A stretch of 50,230 bases of DNA from an uncultured Eubacterium sp. (GCA_910580075.1 CAJTVR010000015.1:19572-69801); one strand, 5' to 3'; positions 1 to 7,801 are shown, numbered from the stretch's first letter. Made by a program: numbers and translations. Notes: generated from the letters alone by a model not told the origin.

Positions 1-1
1 A

Positions 2-394
2 ACAGGCGTTGCAGTGGAAGACAGGGCGGCAGGTTTTCCATATTCCGTCCCGGAAGCAGGAACCGTCCCGGACAGGAACCGCAGGGGGAAGACGGGAGGG
101 GAAACAGTTGTGGTGGAAGATGGTGCAGAAGATTTCACGTTTTTCATGCCGCAGGCAGGGACCGTCCCGGAACGCAATGTTGTATTGCGCAATTCTGCAA
201 CGCAGATTGACGCAGAAACGGCGTTAAATGCGTTAGGGTATAGAAATATACCAGCAGGGCAGAAAAACGCCGGAGAAACGCCACAGAGGAACGCAGAGGG
301 GCAGCAGGCAGAGGGTGGGACCATAGGGGGAGAAGTGCAGACGGCAGTTTTTCAGCACAAAACAACTCTTTGTGGGAATAAGCGGAAGCTATGA
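2..394 (+). CDS. Phage structural protein, C-terminal part (partial)
   Basis: The reading frame is open from the first bases of the window, so only the C-terminal 130 residues or so are visible and the start lies upstream. The visible part holds two related segments, PEAGTVPDRN and PQAGTVPERN, about 40 residues apart, followed by a polar tail rich in Gln, Asn and Gly. I do not recognise the family. Its position directly before several small tail-type genes and the phage variable protein suggests a tail or baseplate component, which is inference. Its stop (392-394) sits just before the ribosome site of the next gene, so the two are probably co-transcribed. Confidence 0.5.
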   Translation, partial: TGVAVEDRAAGFPYSVPEAGTVPDRNRRGKTGGETVVVEDGAEDFTFFMPQAGTVPERNVVLRNSATQIDAETALNALGYRNIPAGQKNAGETPQRNAEGQQAEGGTIGGEVQTAVFQHKTTLCGNKRKL

Positions 395-412
395 AGGGGG
401 GGGTGAACAATC

Positions 413-724
413 ATGCTGACACCACAGGCAATAGAAGATTTCAAAGACTTTCTGGACACTATCATTGCATATGCACAAGTGACAGTGAACGGGAAGACAG
501 AGAGAGTCCGAATACACCGCAGGGAACGTCTGAAAGATGGCAGAGTTGCGGTGTATATCAATATTACGCCGGAACTTCAAACGGCGGCAACGATACAGAA
601 AGTTCAACTGTACAACAAAAACAAGCAGTTGTGGGCAGAGAAAGCGGAAAAAATAGAGCTTTCAGACGTACAGGAAGGCGCATTGTACCGATTTGTATTC
701 AAATTTATAGAACAGGAGGTATAA
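413..724 (+). CDS. Small phage tail-region protein
   Basis: A 103-residue protein without a recognised domain. It has a charged middle (VRIHRRERLKDGRV) and a C-terminal half that looks like beta strands. The ATG at 413 is preceded by a purine-rich ribosome site that contains a run of eight G (396-403). It ends 3 bases before the next start, in a tightly packed same-strand run of phage genes, and is therefore probably translated with them. A tail or baseplate accessory role is inferred from position only. Confidence 0.6.
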   Translation: MLTPQAIEDFKDFLDTIIAYAQVTVNGKTERVRIHRRERLKDGRVAVYINITPELQTAATIQKVQLYNKNKQLWAEKAEKIELSDVQEGALYRFVFKFIEQEV

Positions 725-727
725 ACA

Positions 728-1225
728 ATGTCTTACAACTGGACAGAATGGCAGGACCATGTAACGGAGTTTGAAGACAGGTACACGGAAAGCCGCAATG
801 ATGATGGCACGATAACCCATACGCCAGTTGAGGGGGAAATCTTGCAGAAGGGAACGCCGCAGAGTGCAAAAAACTTCAATCATATGGAAGACGGCATTAC
901 AAATGCCAGCGAACTTGCAGCATTGCTGGCAATCGGGGTGATACACCAGCGGCAGCAGGCAGAAAATTTGTCTGGTGACGTGCTGGAAGTGGAGCTGACA
1001 AACAGCATGGAATATCCGTTTAATAATTCCGTGAAAACGGTTGCATTGAACCGTCCAAGGAATAATCTTGACTATACCGTTGAAGAGGAAGTTATGGAGT
1101 GTTCCGGGGGAAGTGCAGGGGATATTGAAGTAACGCAAAAACTTACAAACGGCTTCAAAATAGAGCATACCGGGAGCGCAAAGAAAGTAAAGCTGAAAGT
1201 ATTTGTGAAAGGCGGGTTTTATTGA
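728..1225 (+). CDS. Phage tail or baseplate protein, hypothetical
   Basis: A 165-residue protein. The N-terminal part (about residues 1-60, YNWTEWQDHVTEFEDRYTES then LQKGTPQSAKNFNHMEDGI) resembles the N-terminal part of tail-fibre or tail-appendix proteins in Clostridia phages, where a segment of the type GTPLNAENLNHMEQGI is common. The C-terminal part (VTQKLTNGFKIEHTGSAKKV) looks like a beta-rich domain. The gene begins just after the previous stop and its own stop overlaps the ATG of the next gene. Function is inferred from this resemblance and from context. Confidence 0.6.
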   Translation: MSYNWTEWQDHVTEFEDRYTESRNDDGTITHTPVEGEILQKGTPQSAKNFNHMEDGITNASELAALLAIGVIHQRQQAENLSGDVLEVELTNSMEYPFNNSVKTVALNRPRNNLDYTVEEEVMECSGGSAGDIEVTQKLTNGFKIEHTGSAKKVKLKVFVKGGFY

Positions 1226-1386
1226 TGGCAAACGTAATCATAAAGAGAGAGGAAACAAAACAGCATGAAGCGTATGTGCTGCACTCTTTCGGAGTACAAG
1301 GGAAAGGAACCCCGGAGCAGAGGGAAGCGGCGGCAGTGATAGTGGCACGAAGCCGGGAAATAGTAAGGGGAGGAAAAAGGAGGTAA
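1225..1386 (+). CDS. Small phage protein of 53 residues
   Basis: The ATG at 1225 shares one base with the stop of the gene before it (TGATG), a layout typical of translational coupling. The product begins MANVIIKREETKQHEAYV and ends in a basic GGKRR tail. It has no recognised domain. It fills what would otherwise be a gap of about 160 bases between two phage genes, and the frame is open throughout, so I take it as a real short gene of the tail region. Confidence 0.55.
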   Translation: MANVIIKREETKQHEAYVLHSFGVQGKGTPEQREAAAVIVARSREIVRGGKRR

Positions 1387-1392
1387 GGAAAG

Positions 1393-1743
1393 ATGGCTAC
1401 AAAGAAAATCAATGTGGTGGAAAAGACACCGGGAAAGCACATTGCATATGAAGTGCAGAAAAACAAGCTGGTTTTTGGTGATGATGAACTATCGGTGAAT
1501 CTGGAAAGCCGTGAAAGGGATTATGAAGTGACACTTGATATCTGCATTGACACGGAAGACGGCATTGTGATAGGGACGGGCGGTAAGGCGCAGAAGTATG
1601 CGGCGGAAATTATGATTCCAGCCCGCAGGTATGACATTATCGAAGATGGAGTGGACGAAAACGGAGAACCAAGGGAAGTACCTGTACCGATTGAATTTGA
1701 CATGTCGCTATGTACGCTGGTTTTATGGGGAATAGAGGTGTAA
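1393..1743 (+). CDS. Phage protein upstream of the DGR target
   Basis: A 116-residue acidic protein without a recognised family. It follows a good ribosome site (AAGGAGG at 1377-1383) and ends 3 bases before the DGR variable protein. The alternating hydrophobic and polar pattern (YEVTLDICIDTEDGIVIGTGG) suggests beta structure. Being co-transcribed with the variable protein, it may be its partner on the tail tip or may help it attach, but that is inference. Confidence 0.6.
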   Translation: MATKKINVVEKTPGKHIAYEVQKNKLVFGDDELSVNLESRERDYEVTLDICIDTEDGIVIGTGGKAQKYAAEIMIPARRYDIIEDGVDENGEPREVPVPIEFDMSLCTLVLWGIEV

Positions 1744-1746
1744 ATA

Positions 1747-2802
1747 ATGAGCAGTTTTGATGATTTGGCATTTGCGGTAGCTTCTTTTGGAGATAATAAC
1801 AGGGTAATTCTGGATGATGCAGGGAAACCGTCAATTATGGTTGGCATTCCTAAAATGAAATATTCTGACATTATTACAGGATGGACACAGGAAACACTGC
1901 CATGGTGGATTGTGGACGGAGAAGAAAAAGACGTAATATGGGTATCTAAGTATATCAACTGTGTTGTGAATGACCGAGCCTATTCCCTGCCAATGAAAGA
2001 CCCGCGCTGTTATGTGGATTTTGACCAGGCACTGCAGTATTGCAGGAAAAAGGGGCCGGGATGGCATCTGAACCAGAATGGAGTGTTTGCATCACTTATG
2101 CTGTGGGCGGAAAAAAACAGGACAATTCCAAGAGGAAACACGAACTGGGACGCAAGCTACGAAAACGCATGGGAACGCGGCGTGAATACCTACATAGACG
2201 GAAACCGCAAAGGCGGCAGGACTGCAGCGGGAAGCGGACCGGTAACATGGAACCATGACCACAGTGCGGCGGGAATTGCTGACCTTTGCGGAAACTGCTG
2301 GGAATGGGTATCAGGTATGCGGCTTGCAGATGGTGAAATACAGATTATTCCGTATGGCCACGCAATGAAACCTGATTGCAGCATGAGTGCGACAAGTACA
2401 GAGTGGAAAGCAATCAGGCCTGATGGCACACTGGTTGAACCGGGGTCGGCAGGGACGCTGAAAATAGACGGGACAACTGCCAGCGACCTTACGCCTCGTA
2501 TCAATACAAGCATAACAGTACGTACAACAGAAAGTAATTATATGCACAGGGTAGGATTCAGGCAGACGGCAGCAGCAAGCGGTGTCACAATACCGAAAAT
2601 TTTGATTGCGGCAGGGATTTTCCCTGAAACTGGAATGACTTCACCGGGCGACTATTGGGCAAGGAACAACGGCGAAAGACTGCCTTTCCGGGGTTCGTGC
2701 TTCGCCCACACTTCCCACGGCGGTGTGGCGGCGTTGAGCTTGTACCTCCCCCGTTCTTACGGCTACAACCTCGTTTCGTTCCGTTCCGCTTTTGTTGAAT
2801 AA
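1747..2802 (+). CDS. DGR variable protein with C-type-lectin-like (FGE-type) fold
   Basis: A 351-residue target protein of the diversity-generating retroelement. The region from about residue 70 to the end has the marks of the formylglycine-generating-enzyme-like, C-type-lectin fold used by DGR targets: ALQYCRKKGPGWHLNQN, then GIADLCGNCWEWVSGM, and a C-terminal RGSCF...SFRSAF. Variable residues 312-348 are encoded by the variable repeat, which differs from the template only at template adenines. In phages such proteins sit at the tail tip and determine receptor binding; here this is inferred from the neighbouring tail genes. The start follows an AGAGGTG ribosome site. The protein ends 11 bases after the repeat. 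Confidence 0.92.
   Translation: MSSFDDLAFAVASFGDNNRVILDDAGKPSIMVGIPKMKYSDIITGWTQETLPWWIVDGEEKDVIWVSKYINCVVNDRAYSLPMKDPRCYVDFDQALQYCRKKGPGWHLNQNGVFASLMLWAEKNRTIPRGNTNWDASYENAWERGVNTYIDGNRKGGRTAAGSGPVTWNHDHSAAGIADLCGNCWEWVSGMRLADGEIQIIPYGHAMKPDCSMSATSTEWKAIRPDGTLVEPGSAGTLKIDGTTASDLTPRINTSITVRTTESNYMHRVGFRQTAAASGVTIPKILIAAGIFPETGMTSPGDYWARNNGERLPFRGSCFAHTSHGGVAALSLYLPRSYGYNLVSFRSAFVE
2681..2791 (+). repeat. DGR variable repeat (VR)
   Basis: A 111-bp segment matching the template repeat at 3352-3462 with a constant offset of 671. I count 13 substitutions, and every one is at a template A (three A to G, the rest A to C or T). None of the 89 non-A template positions differs. It codes for the last variable residues of the target protein. 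Its final 20 bases (GTTTCG...CGCTT) are unchanged and contain no adenine, as expected for the initiation-of-mutagenic-homing end. Confidence 0.95.
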
Positions 2803-2828
2803 CTGTAAACTGGGAACTGGTGAACTGG

Positions 2829-2850
2829 AGGGCTGGCGGCAGCCAGCCCT
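2829..2850 (+). other. DGR hairpin or cruciform just after the variable repeat
   Basis: A perfect 9-bp inverted repeat (AGGGCTGGC / GCCAGCCCT) with a four-base loop GGCA lies 38 bases after the end of the variable repeat and 27 bases after the target gene's stop. Short hairpins with a four-base GRNA-type loop downstream of the homing site are known from the Bordetella phage DGR, where they promote template-directed homing. The loop here fits that pattern. It could also serve as a transcription attenuator, but no T-run follows it. Confidence 0.75.
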
Positions 2851-2881
2851 TTGACCTGAAAAAGAAAATGCGGGGTAAAAA

Positions 2882-3292
2882 ATGGCAGAGGAAGCACAAA
2901 AACTGCCGGAACTTGACCCGGTACGGGACAATGCGACGGCAGAAGACTTCAAGACGAAAAACAAAGTGTATGAGCTGATGCTTTACACAAACCCGGAAAT
3001 TGAACAATTTCCACGGGCGCAAAGAAAACTTGCTGATGATATACGGGGGACAATGCTTTCAATACTGCGGCTTGTCGTGACGCTGGAAAACAAGCATTAC
3101 AAAAAGACAACGCTGGGAGAATTGGACAATGAAGTGGACGTGTTGCGCCACCTGGTAAGGTTAGCCGCTGACCCGCAATACACCAGAAGCAGAAAGCCTT
3201 GCCTGTCATTGAAGAAATATGAAAACATATCCCGAAAGGTCAATGAAATAGGGCGCATGATTGGCGGCTACTATAAATCTATCAGGAAATAA
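2882..3292 (+). CDS. avd: DGR accessory variability determinant (Avd)
   Basis: A 136-residue, mostly helical, basic protein lying between the variable protein and the template repeat, the usual place of Avd. The family forms a pentameric barrel of four-helix bundles that binds the reverse transcriptase and template RNA and is needed for mutagenic homing. Typical features seen here are the N-terminal helix (NKVYELMLYTNPEIEQFPR), the charged middle (ADDIRGTMLSILRLVV) and the C-terminal helix (KYENISRKVNEIGRMIGGYY). It lies 79 bases after the target gene. Confidence 0.88.
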   Translation: MAEEAQKLPELDPVRDNATAEDFKTKNKVYELMLYTNPEIEQFPRAQRKLADDIRGTMLSILRLVVTLENKHYKKTTLGELDNEVDVLRHLVRLAADPQYTRSRKPCLSLKKYENISRKVNEIGRMIGGYYKSIRK

Positions 3293-3351
3293 GTGGGTAA
3301 AAGCCTGCTTTTTTCATAATTTGGGAAATAACCGTTATAGAGGACTTGCCG

Positions 3352-3462
3352 TGCCTATCCGGGGTTCGTGCTTCGACAACACTTCCAACGGCGGTGTGGC
3401 GGCGTTGAACTTGAACAACCCCCGTTCTAACAGCAACAACAACGTTTCGTTCCGTTCCGCTT
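3352..3462 (+). repeat. DGR template repeat (TR)
   Basis: The adenine-rich template for mutagenic homing, lying between avd and the reverse transcriptase. It contains 22 adenines, most of them in AAC codons when read in the frame of the target. Of these, 13 are changed in the variable repeat. AAC codons can become codons for many residues without giving a stop, which is the classic DGR design. The stretch after it (3463-3755) has no gene and probably belongs to the structured template RNA that the reverse transcriptase and Avd recognise. Confidence 0.95.
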
Positions 3463-3755
3463 CACCCCTATTGCCAGAAAGTCACAAGCACAAGTGCCTG
3501 TGTCCCGTGCGTATGGGTTAAAGGGGTTATTTTCCATTCCAAAGGGGACCACCGGGAACCGTAGGAAAAAGATTGAATTGCCGTGAAGACAGTTAGTACC
3601 CGTGTAAGCGTCCGGAAGATGGTAAGACATATTCCGGGTTTTTGTCTTTCGCGGTGAAAGTCGGCTGAAAAGCTGAATGTTATATATCACGTTTGAAATG
3701 GAAGTACCAGAGTAGATTTGCGCGGCGCATTTTTAATGACAGGAGGGCAAAAGCA

Positions 3756-4853
3756 TTGAAGAGAATTAAGGGGCTTTTCCCTAAGATATACGATTTTGAA
3801 AACCTGTTTTACGCATACAAGGCAGCTATCAAATGTAAAAGGTACAGACAGGACGTAATGGAGTACACGGACCGTCTGGAAGATAACCTGATAATTTTGC
3901 AGAATGAATTTATATGGGGTATGTATGAGGTTGGCAGGTACAATATTTTTTATGTGTATGAACCTAAAAAGAGGCTTATTATGTCGCTGCTTTTCAAAGA
4001 TCGGGTTGCACAGCACGCCATATACAGGCAGTTGAACCCGCTAATTGAAAAGCGGTTCATATATGACAGTTATGCTTGCAGGCAGGGGAAAGGCACACAC
4101 GCCGCAATAGACCGGCTGCAAAGCTGGCTGTGCCAGACGGAAAGGAAGCCGCAGCGTTATTATTACCTGAAACTGGACATTGCAAAGTATTTTTACAGAA
4201 TTGACCATGAAAAGCTGAAAAGAATACTTGCACGGCTGATTGATGACCCGCCGCTTTTAGATTTGCTGGCGAAAATCATTGACTGTGAAGATACAAAGTT
4301 TGGATTGCCGATGGGTGCAGATGTAGGGGATGTGGCTTTTGACAAAATGCTTGATGATGTGGGCCTGCCTATTGGCAACCTGACTTCACAGATGTTTGCA
4401 AACCTGTATCTGAATGAGCTTGACCAGTATTGCAAGCACAAGCTGAAAATTCATTTTTATATCAGGTACATGGACGATATTATAATACTTCATCACGATA
4501 AAAAATATCTGGAAGAAGTCAGGTGGAAAATAGCGGCGTTTATAGGAGAAAAGCTGAATTTACAGCTAAACAAGAAAACCTGTATACGTCCTGCAAGTAT
4601 GGGAATTGAGTTTGTGGGGTTCAGGGTATGGTCAACACACAGGAAGCTGCGGAAGAAAACTGCAAAGAAGCTGAAAAGGCGGCTGCAATATATGTTTCAT
4701 GCCTACACGGCAGGGGAGACTGACAAAGACACGCTGGACAGAAGCGTGGCTTCATACCGGGGCATATTACAGCATTTTGACAGTTACGGTTTGCGGCAGA
4801 GCCTGAACGAAATGTATAAAAAGGAGGTGCTGGGAAATGGAACAGGCTTTTGA
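3756..4853 (+). CDS. DGR reverse transcriptase
   Basis: The retroelement reverse transcriptase, which copies the template RNA with errors at adenines. It has the DGR-type motif LPIGNLTSQ (where other families have QGxxxSP), the catalytic YMDD at about residues 238-241, and thumb residues GIEFVGFRVW. I choose the TTG at 3756 as start because a perfect AGGAGG lies 9 bases upstream (3741-3746) and the product then begins LKRIKGLFPKIYDFENL, like other DGR enzymes, giving 365 residues. The frame is open from 3693, but no ribosome site precedes that point. Its end overlaps the next gene by 17 bases. Confidence 0.92.
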   Translation: MKRIKGLFPKIYDFENLFYAYKAAIKCKRYRQDVMEYTDRLEDNLIILQNEFIWGMYEVGRYNIFYVYEPKKRLIMSLLFKDRVAQHAIYRQLNPLIEKRFIYDSYACRQGKGTHAAIDRLQSWLCQTERKPQRYYYLKLDIAKYFYRIDHEKLKRILARLIDDPPLLDLLAKIIDCEDTKFGLPMGADVGDVAFDKMLDDVGLPIGNLTSQMFANLYLNELDQYCKHKLKIHFYIRYMDDIIILHHDKKYLEEVRWKIAAFIGEKLNLQLNKKTCIRPASMGIEFVGFRVWSTHRKLRKKTAKKLKRRLQYMFHAYTAGETDKDTLDRSVASYRGILQHFDSYGLRQSLNEMYKKEVLGNGTGF

Positions 4854-5100
4854 GAGAGAAGTGCTGGACAGATTGAAGACAATCGAAATCAAAATGGACA
4901 GTTATGGTGATGTAAAAGCCAAAACCTATGAAAACGAAAGAAGAATCCTGCTGCTTGAAAATGACCTGAAAGACACACAGGCAGAAGTCAAACAGCAGCA
5001 GGCAGACGCAACGTGGCTGAAAAGGACCGTGATTGCGGCAATTATTACCGGGGTAATAGGGATTGGCATTGCGTTTCTGCGGCTGGGTATCGGAGTATAG
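4837..5100 (+). CDS. XhlA-like membrane-anchored lysis accessory protein
   Basis: An 87-residue protein with a coiled-coil-like N-terminal part (ERRILLLENDLKDTQAEVKQQQ), a tryptophan before a basic pair (TWLKRT), and one C-terminal membrane segment (VIAAIITGVIGIGIAFL). This is the layout of XhlA-type proteins found next to phage endolysin and holin genes. An AAGGAGGTG ribosome site lies inside the end of the reverse transcriptase gene. It opens the lysis cassette. Confidence 0.75.
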   Translation: MEQAFEREVLDRLKTIEIKMDSYGDVKAKTYENERRILLLENDLKDTQAEVKQQQADATWLKRTVIAAIITGVIGIGIAFLRLGIGV

Positions 5101-5113
5101 GAGGTACAGGGAA

Positions 5114-5497
5114 ATGAAAATTTTATGTTTTATACTGGGCTTTATATGTGCGCTTGCCCTGCTTTTCGTGCTGAATATACGGGCGGTTGCGGCGGCAGGG
5201 CGTAGAAGAAAGCGTGAAATTAAGGAACACCCGGAAAAGAAAATACAGGTAACAAAAATCATTGTCTTTTCGGTGATGGCTACTTACTACATAGCTTTTG
5301 CGGTTGCAGTGTGGGTGGTCCTGATGAAAGACATATACCAGCTTTCGACCATGCTGGCATTTGTCGGAAGCGTTGCGGTATTTGCCGTGGCGTTTTATTG
5401 CTGGAAGTCAAAAGCTGAAAATCTGGAAAAGATAAAGCAGAGCAACCCGGAAATGGAAGCGTCACTGTCTGACTTTTCCGGCATGGCTTCACAATAA
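5114..5497 (+). CDS. Phage membrane protein, possibly holin-related
   Basis: A 127-residue protein starting at the ATG at 5114, which follows a GAGGTACAGG ribosome site right after the previous stop. It has an N-terminal hydrophobic segment (ILCFILGFICALALLFVL), a basic stretch (RRRKREIKEHPEKK), and two further membrane segments (IVFSVMATYYIAFAVAVWVVL and LAFVGSVAVFAVAFYC). It stands between the XhlA-like gene and the endolysin. A holin or antiholin role is possible but not shown. Confidence 0.65.
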   Translation: MKILCFILGFICALALLFVLNIRAVAAAGRRRKREIKEHPEKKIQVTKIIVFSVMATYYIAFAVAVWVVLMKDIYQLSTMLAFVGSVAVFAVAFYCWKSKAENLEKIKQSNPEMEASLSDFSGMASQ

Positions 5498-5505
5498 CCA
5501 AAAAT

Positions 5506-5533
5506 AAAAGGTTGCGGGAACCCGCAGCCTTTT
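5506..5533 (+). terminator. Intrinsic terminator after the membrane protein gene
   Basis: A 13-bp stem (AAAAGGTTGCGGG / CCCGCAGCCTTTT, one G-U pair) closed by a two-A loop, with T-rich sequence at its 3' end. It separates the upstream phage operon from the endolysin gene, although leaky read-through is possible because the next start is only 38 bases on. Confidence 0.75.
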
Positions 5534-5570
5534 ATTATACAAAAAATTCAAAACAGGAGGTAATACGAAT

Positions 5571-6452
5571 ATGACAGAAAAAGAGTTAAGGGCAAAAGTG
5601 GTGCAGACGGCGAAGGCGTATTTAGGCTGCAAAGAATCTGACGGGAGTCACAGGAAAATTATTGACGGCTACAACGCACACAAGCCGCTTGCAAGGGGCT
5701 ATCTGGTAAAGTATACAGATTCATGGTGTGCAGCCTTTGTTTCTTTCGTGGCTATCAAATGCGGCATTATAGACATTATGCCGACAGAGTGCGGCTGTGG
5801 CGCAATGATTGAGCTTTACAAGAAGCTGGGACGCTGGCAGGAGAATGACGCATACAAGCCTGCGGCAGGTGATGTTATCATGTATGACTGGGACGATAAC
5901 GGGAAAGGCGATTGCACAGGCTACCCGGAACACGTAGGCATTGTTACAGCCGTAAGAGGTAACGAAATGACAATCATTGAGGGAAACAAAAGCGACAGAG
6001 TTTCATACAGGAAACTGCAGGTGAATGATAAGTTTATCAGGGGATACTGTCTGCCTGACTATGCAAAGAAAGCAGGCAAAGCGGATTCCGGCACGGCAAG
6101 CAAGCCGGATTCCGGTACAGCAGGCAAACCAGCTTCCGGTACGGAAGAACAGATCTACACAGTAAAAAAAGGCGATACGCTTTCAAAGATTGCAGCAAAG
6201 TACGGGACTACATACCAAAAGCTGGCAAGCTGCAACGGCATTGCAGATCATAACAAAATCAGTGCAGGGCAGGTTATAAAGATACCGGGGACCGGAACAA
6301 AAACATATACCGTGAAAGAGGGTGATAACCTGTGGATGATTGCAGATAAAGAGCTGGGGGACGGTTCAAGGTACAATGAAATTAAGACCATGAACGGTCT
6401 GAAAGAAAACACAGTCCACAAAGGGCAGGTTTTGAAGCTGCCGACAAAATAG
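5571..6452 (+). CDS. Phage endolysin: CHAP peptidase with two LysM repeats
   Basis: A 293-residue cell-wall hydrolase. The N-terminal domain (about residues 8-160) is a CHAP-type amidase or endopeptidase with the catalytic Cys in SWCAAF (about residue 53) and His in PEHVGIV (about residue 121). A Ser/Gly/Thr/Lys linker with three copies of a PDSGT-like repeat follows. Two LysM peptidoglycan-binding modules complete it (YTVKKGDTLSKIAAKYG and YTVKEGDNLWMIADKEL). It has no signal peptide, so release depends on the holin encoded next to it. A strong AGGAGG ribosome site precedes the ATG. Confidence 0.92.
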   Translation: MTEKELRAKVVQTAKAYLGCKESDGSHRKIIDGYNAHKPLARGYLVKYTDSWCAAFVSFVAIKCGIIDIMPTECGCGAMIELYKKLGRWQENDAYKPAAGDVIMYDWDDNGKGDCTGYPEHVGIVTAVRGNEMTIIEGNKSDRVSYRKLQVNDKFIRGYCLPDYAKKAGKADSGTASKPDSGTAGKPASGTEEQIYTVKKGDTLSKIAAKYGTTYQKLASCNGIADHNKISAGQVIKIPGTGTKTYTVKEGDNLWMIADKELGDGSRYNEIKTMNGLKENTVHKGQVLKLPTK

Positions 6453-6466
6453 GAGGATAAACAAAG

Positions 6467-7042
6467 ATGAATGACATTACTTTACTGGCGGTACAGTTAG
6501 GCATTGCGGTTGCGGCTTTTGTAGCGGGGAAATACGTTTTCCCGAAAGTGCCAAAGACCGTGACCGATAAGCTGAATATGCTTTCACAGTGGGCGGCGCA
6601 GTTCGTTGTGTGGGCAAAAGAGTTCATGAAGAAGCAGACAGGGGAAGAAAAAATGGCGGCAGTCGTGGAAAAGCTGAAAGAGATTGCGGACGAAGCCGGA
6701 CTTGATGTGACAGAGGATCAGCTGAAGGCAATAGCGCAGTCTGCCTATAACGCCATGAAAGCCGGTGAAAAGGAAGCGGAAACAGACAATGCGGCATATT
6801 ACAAAGCGGGACAGAGAGCAGCGGCAAAAGGTTCAACGGTAAATATTTATACAGGATATGCAGGGACAACAGCAGTTGCAACAAACAACGTCCCGGACGG
6901 CGCACTGGAAGACAACCCGGACGGAAGCGTAAATGTGTACAATGAAGCCGGGGAAAAGGTTGGGACCATATCGGCAGAGGAAGCGGAAGCGGCAGAACAG
7001 AACGTGGAAAAAATTGTGATTGAAGACGGCGGCGGGGAATGA
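6467..7042 (+). CDS. Phage holin, LLH-type
   Basis: A 191-residue protein with one N-terminal membrane segment (ITLLAVQLGIAVAAFVAGKYVFP), then an amphipathic helical part (KLNMLSQWAAQFVVWAKEFM...EEKMAAVVEKLKEIADEAG) and an acidic tail rich in Ala, Glu and Gly. This matches the LL-H family of phage holins. It starts 14 bases after the endolysin stop with an AGGAGG ribosome site, so both are made together. The tail after about residue 110 is longer than in simple members. Confidence 0.82.
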   Translation: MNDITLLAVQLGIAVAAFVAGKYVFPKVPKTVTDKLNMLSQWAAQFVVWAKEFMKKQTGEEKMAAVVEKLKEIADEAGLDVTEDQLKAIAQSAYNAMKAGEKEAETDNAAYYKAGQRAAAKGSTVNIYTGYAGTTAVATNNVPDGALEDNPDGSVNVYNEAGEKVGTISAEEAEAAEQNVEKIVIEDGGGE

Positions 7043-7075
7043 CCGCCACGGAGCACAGAATAGCCAAAAACTGAA

Positions 7076-7118
7076 AGAAAGACACGCAGGCATATATTTA
7101 TAGCTTGCGTGTCTTTCT
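7076..7118. terminator. Bidirectional terminator between convergent phage genes
   Basis: A 16-bp stem (AGAAAGACACGCAGGC with GCTTGCGTGTCTTTCT, one G-U pair) around an 11-base AT-rich loop. It lies between the holin gene and the convergent gene at 7143-7502, so it may stop transcription from both sides. Confidence 0.7.
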
Positions 7119-7142
7119 TGCGTGTATGGGGCTGATACGGGG

Positions 7143-7502
7143 TCATGCGGTGGTGAAAATCTGATTTTCAGTATAGTTGATGAACTGCCTGCGGGTTCCT
7201 GATGGAACTTTCAATTCATTCCTGAAAATATAATAGCATTTGTCCAGTTCTTCCGAATACCGCTTCATAAAGCCAACAACATTTGTTTCCGTCTGGTTGT
7301 CGTTATCGTCATAAAAGTATTTCAGTTCAACGGTTTTTGCCCCATATGCGTTGGCTAATTCACGGATAGAAGCACGGAAGCCGCTGGTGGTTGTGCAGGC
7401 GGCAAGGGAGAGCCAGCATTTTGTATTATCAAAGCGGGCAATTACAGGGCGGTAATTGCTACGGTTGAAAGTTACGCCGTTCATGGTCCACTTAAGTTTC
7501 AT
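7143..7502 (-). CDS. Hypothetical phage protein
   Basis: A 119-residue basic protein on the minus strand, not recognised. It contains TMNGVTFNRSNYRPVIARFDN and a C-terminal GTRRQFINYTENQIFTTA. Its start codon overlaps the stop region of the gene upstream (7499-7801), so the two form a minus-strand operon. Its ribosome site lies in a 22-base sequence that is repeated in front of the upstream gene. It sits in the lysogeny-side end of the prophage and may be carried cargo. Confidence 0.6.
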   Translation of the reverse strand: MKLKWTMNGVTFNRSNYRPVIARFDNTKCWLSLAACTTTSGFRASIRELANAYGAKTVELKYFYDDNDNQTETNVVGFMKRYSEELDKCYYIFRNELKVPSGTRRQFINYTENQIFTTA

Positions 7503-7801
7503 TTTATTTTCCTCACTTTCTTTGATGTGCGGGGCAGCAGTGCCGCCCCGGTGCTTTTTATAATCTTGTCTTCAATCCATGCAAACGTCTTCATGTTGAG
7601 CCTGCCAGCGGTGAATTTGAAAAAGCGCATTGTGTAGGTATCGTCCGGGTCAAGGGTGATGTACAGGCGGTTTGCTTTACTGCGGCTTTTCGGAAGCGTC
7701 ATGCGCATGGTGTTTCCGTCTGCCAGAAGATTTTTTGCCAAGGTCATTGCTAGGAATTTGTTGCCGCCTAATTGTTCAAGGATAATGTCTGTTACTTTCA
7801 T
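7499..7801 (-). CDS. Hypothetical phage protein, first gene of a minus-strand pair
   Basis: A 100-residue protein beginning MKVTDIILEQLGGNKFLAMT, which I know as a recurrent opening of small phage or plasmid proteins of unknown function in Clostridia. I choose the ATG at 7801 because it follows GTGAGGA at a proper distance; the frame is open further upstream but runs into the operator region. It is divergent from the ribbon-helix-helix gene, and the palindromic operators lie between them. Confidence 0.65.
   Translation of the reverse strand: MKVTDIILEQLGGNKFLAMTLAKNLLADGNTMRMTLPKSRSKANRLYITLDPDDTYTMRFFKFTAGRLNMKTFAWIEDKIIKSTGAALLPRTSKKVRKIK

Noticed and set aside
662..1231. Long minus-strand open frames opposite the tail genes and elsewhere
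   Set aside because: They are shadows of well-supported plus-strand genes, with atypical composition and no ribosome sites.
3261..3521. An open frame running across the template repeat
   Set aside because: It is open only because the template repeat copies the coding end of the target gene. It has no ribosome site and ends in unrelated sequence, so I treat the region as template RNA.
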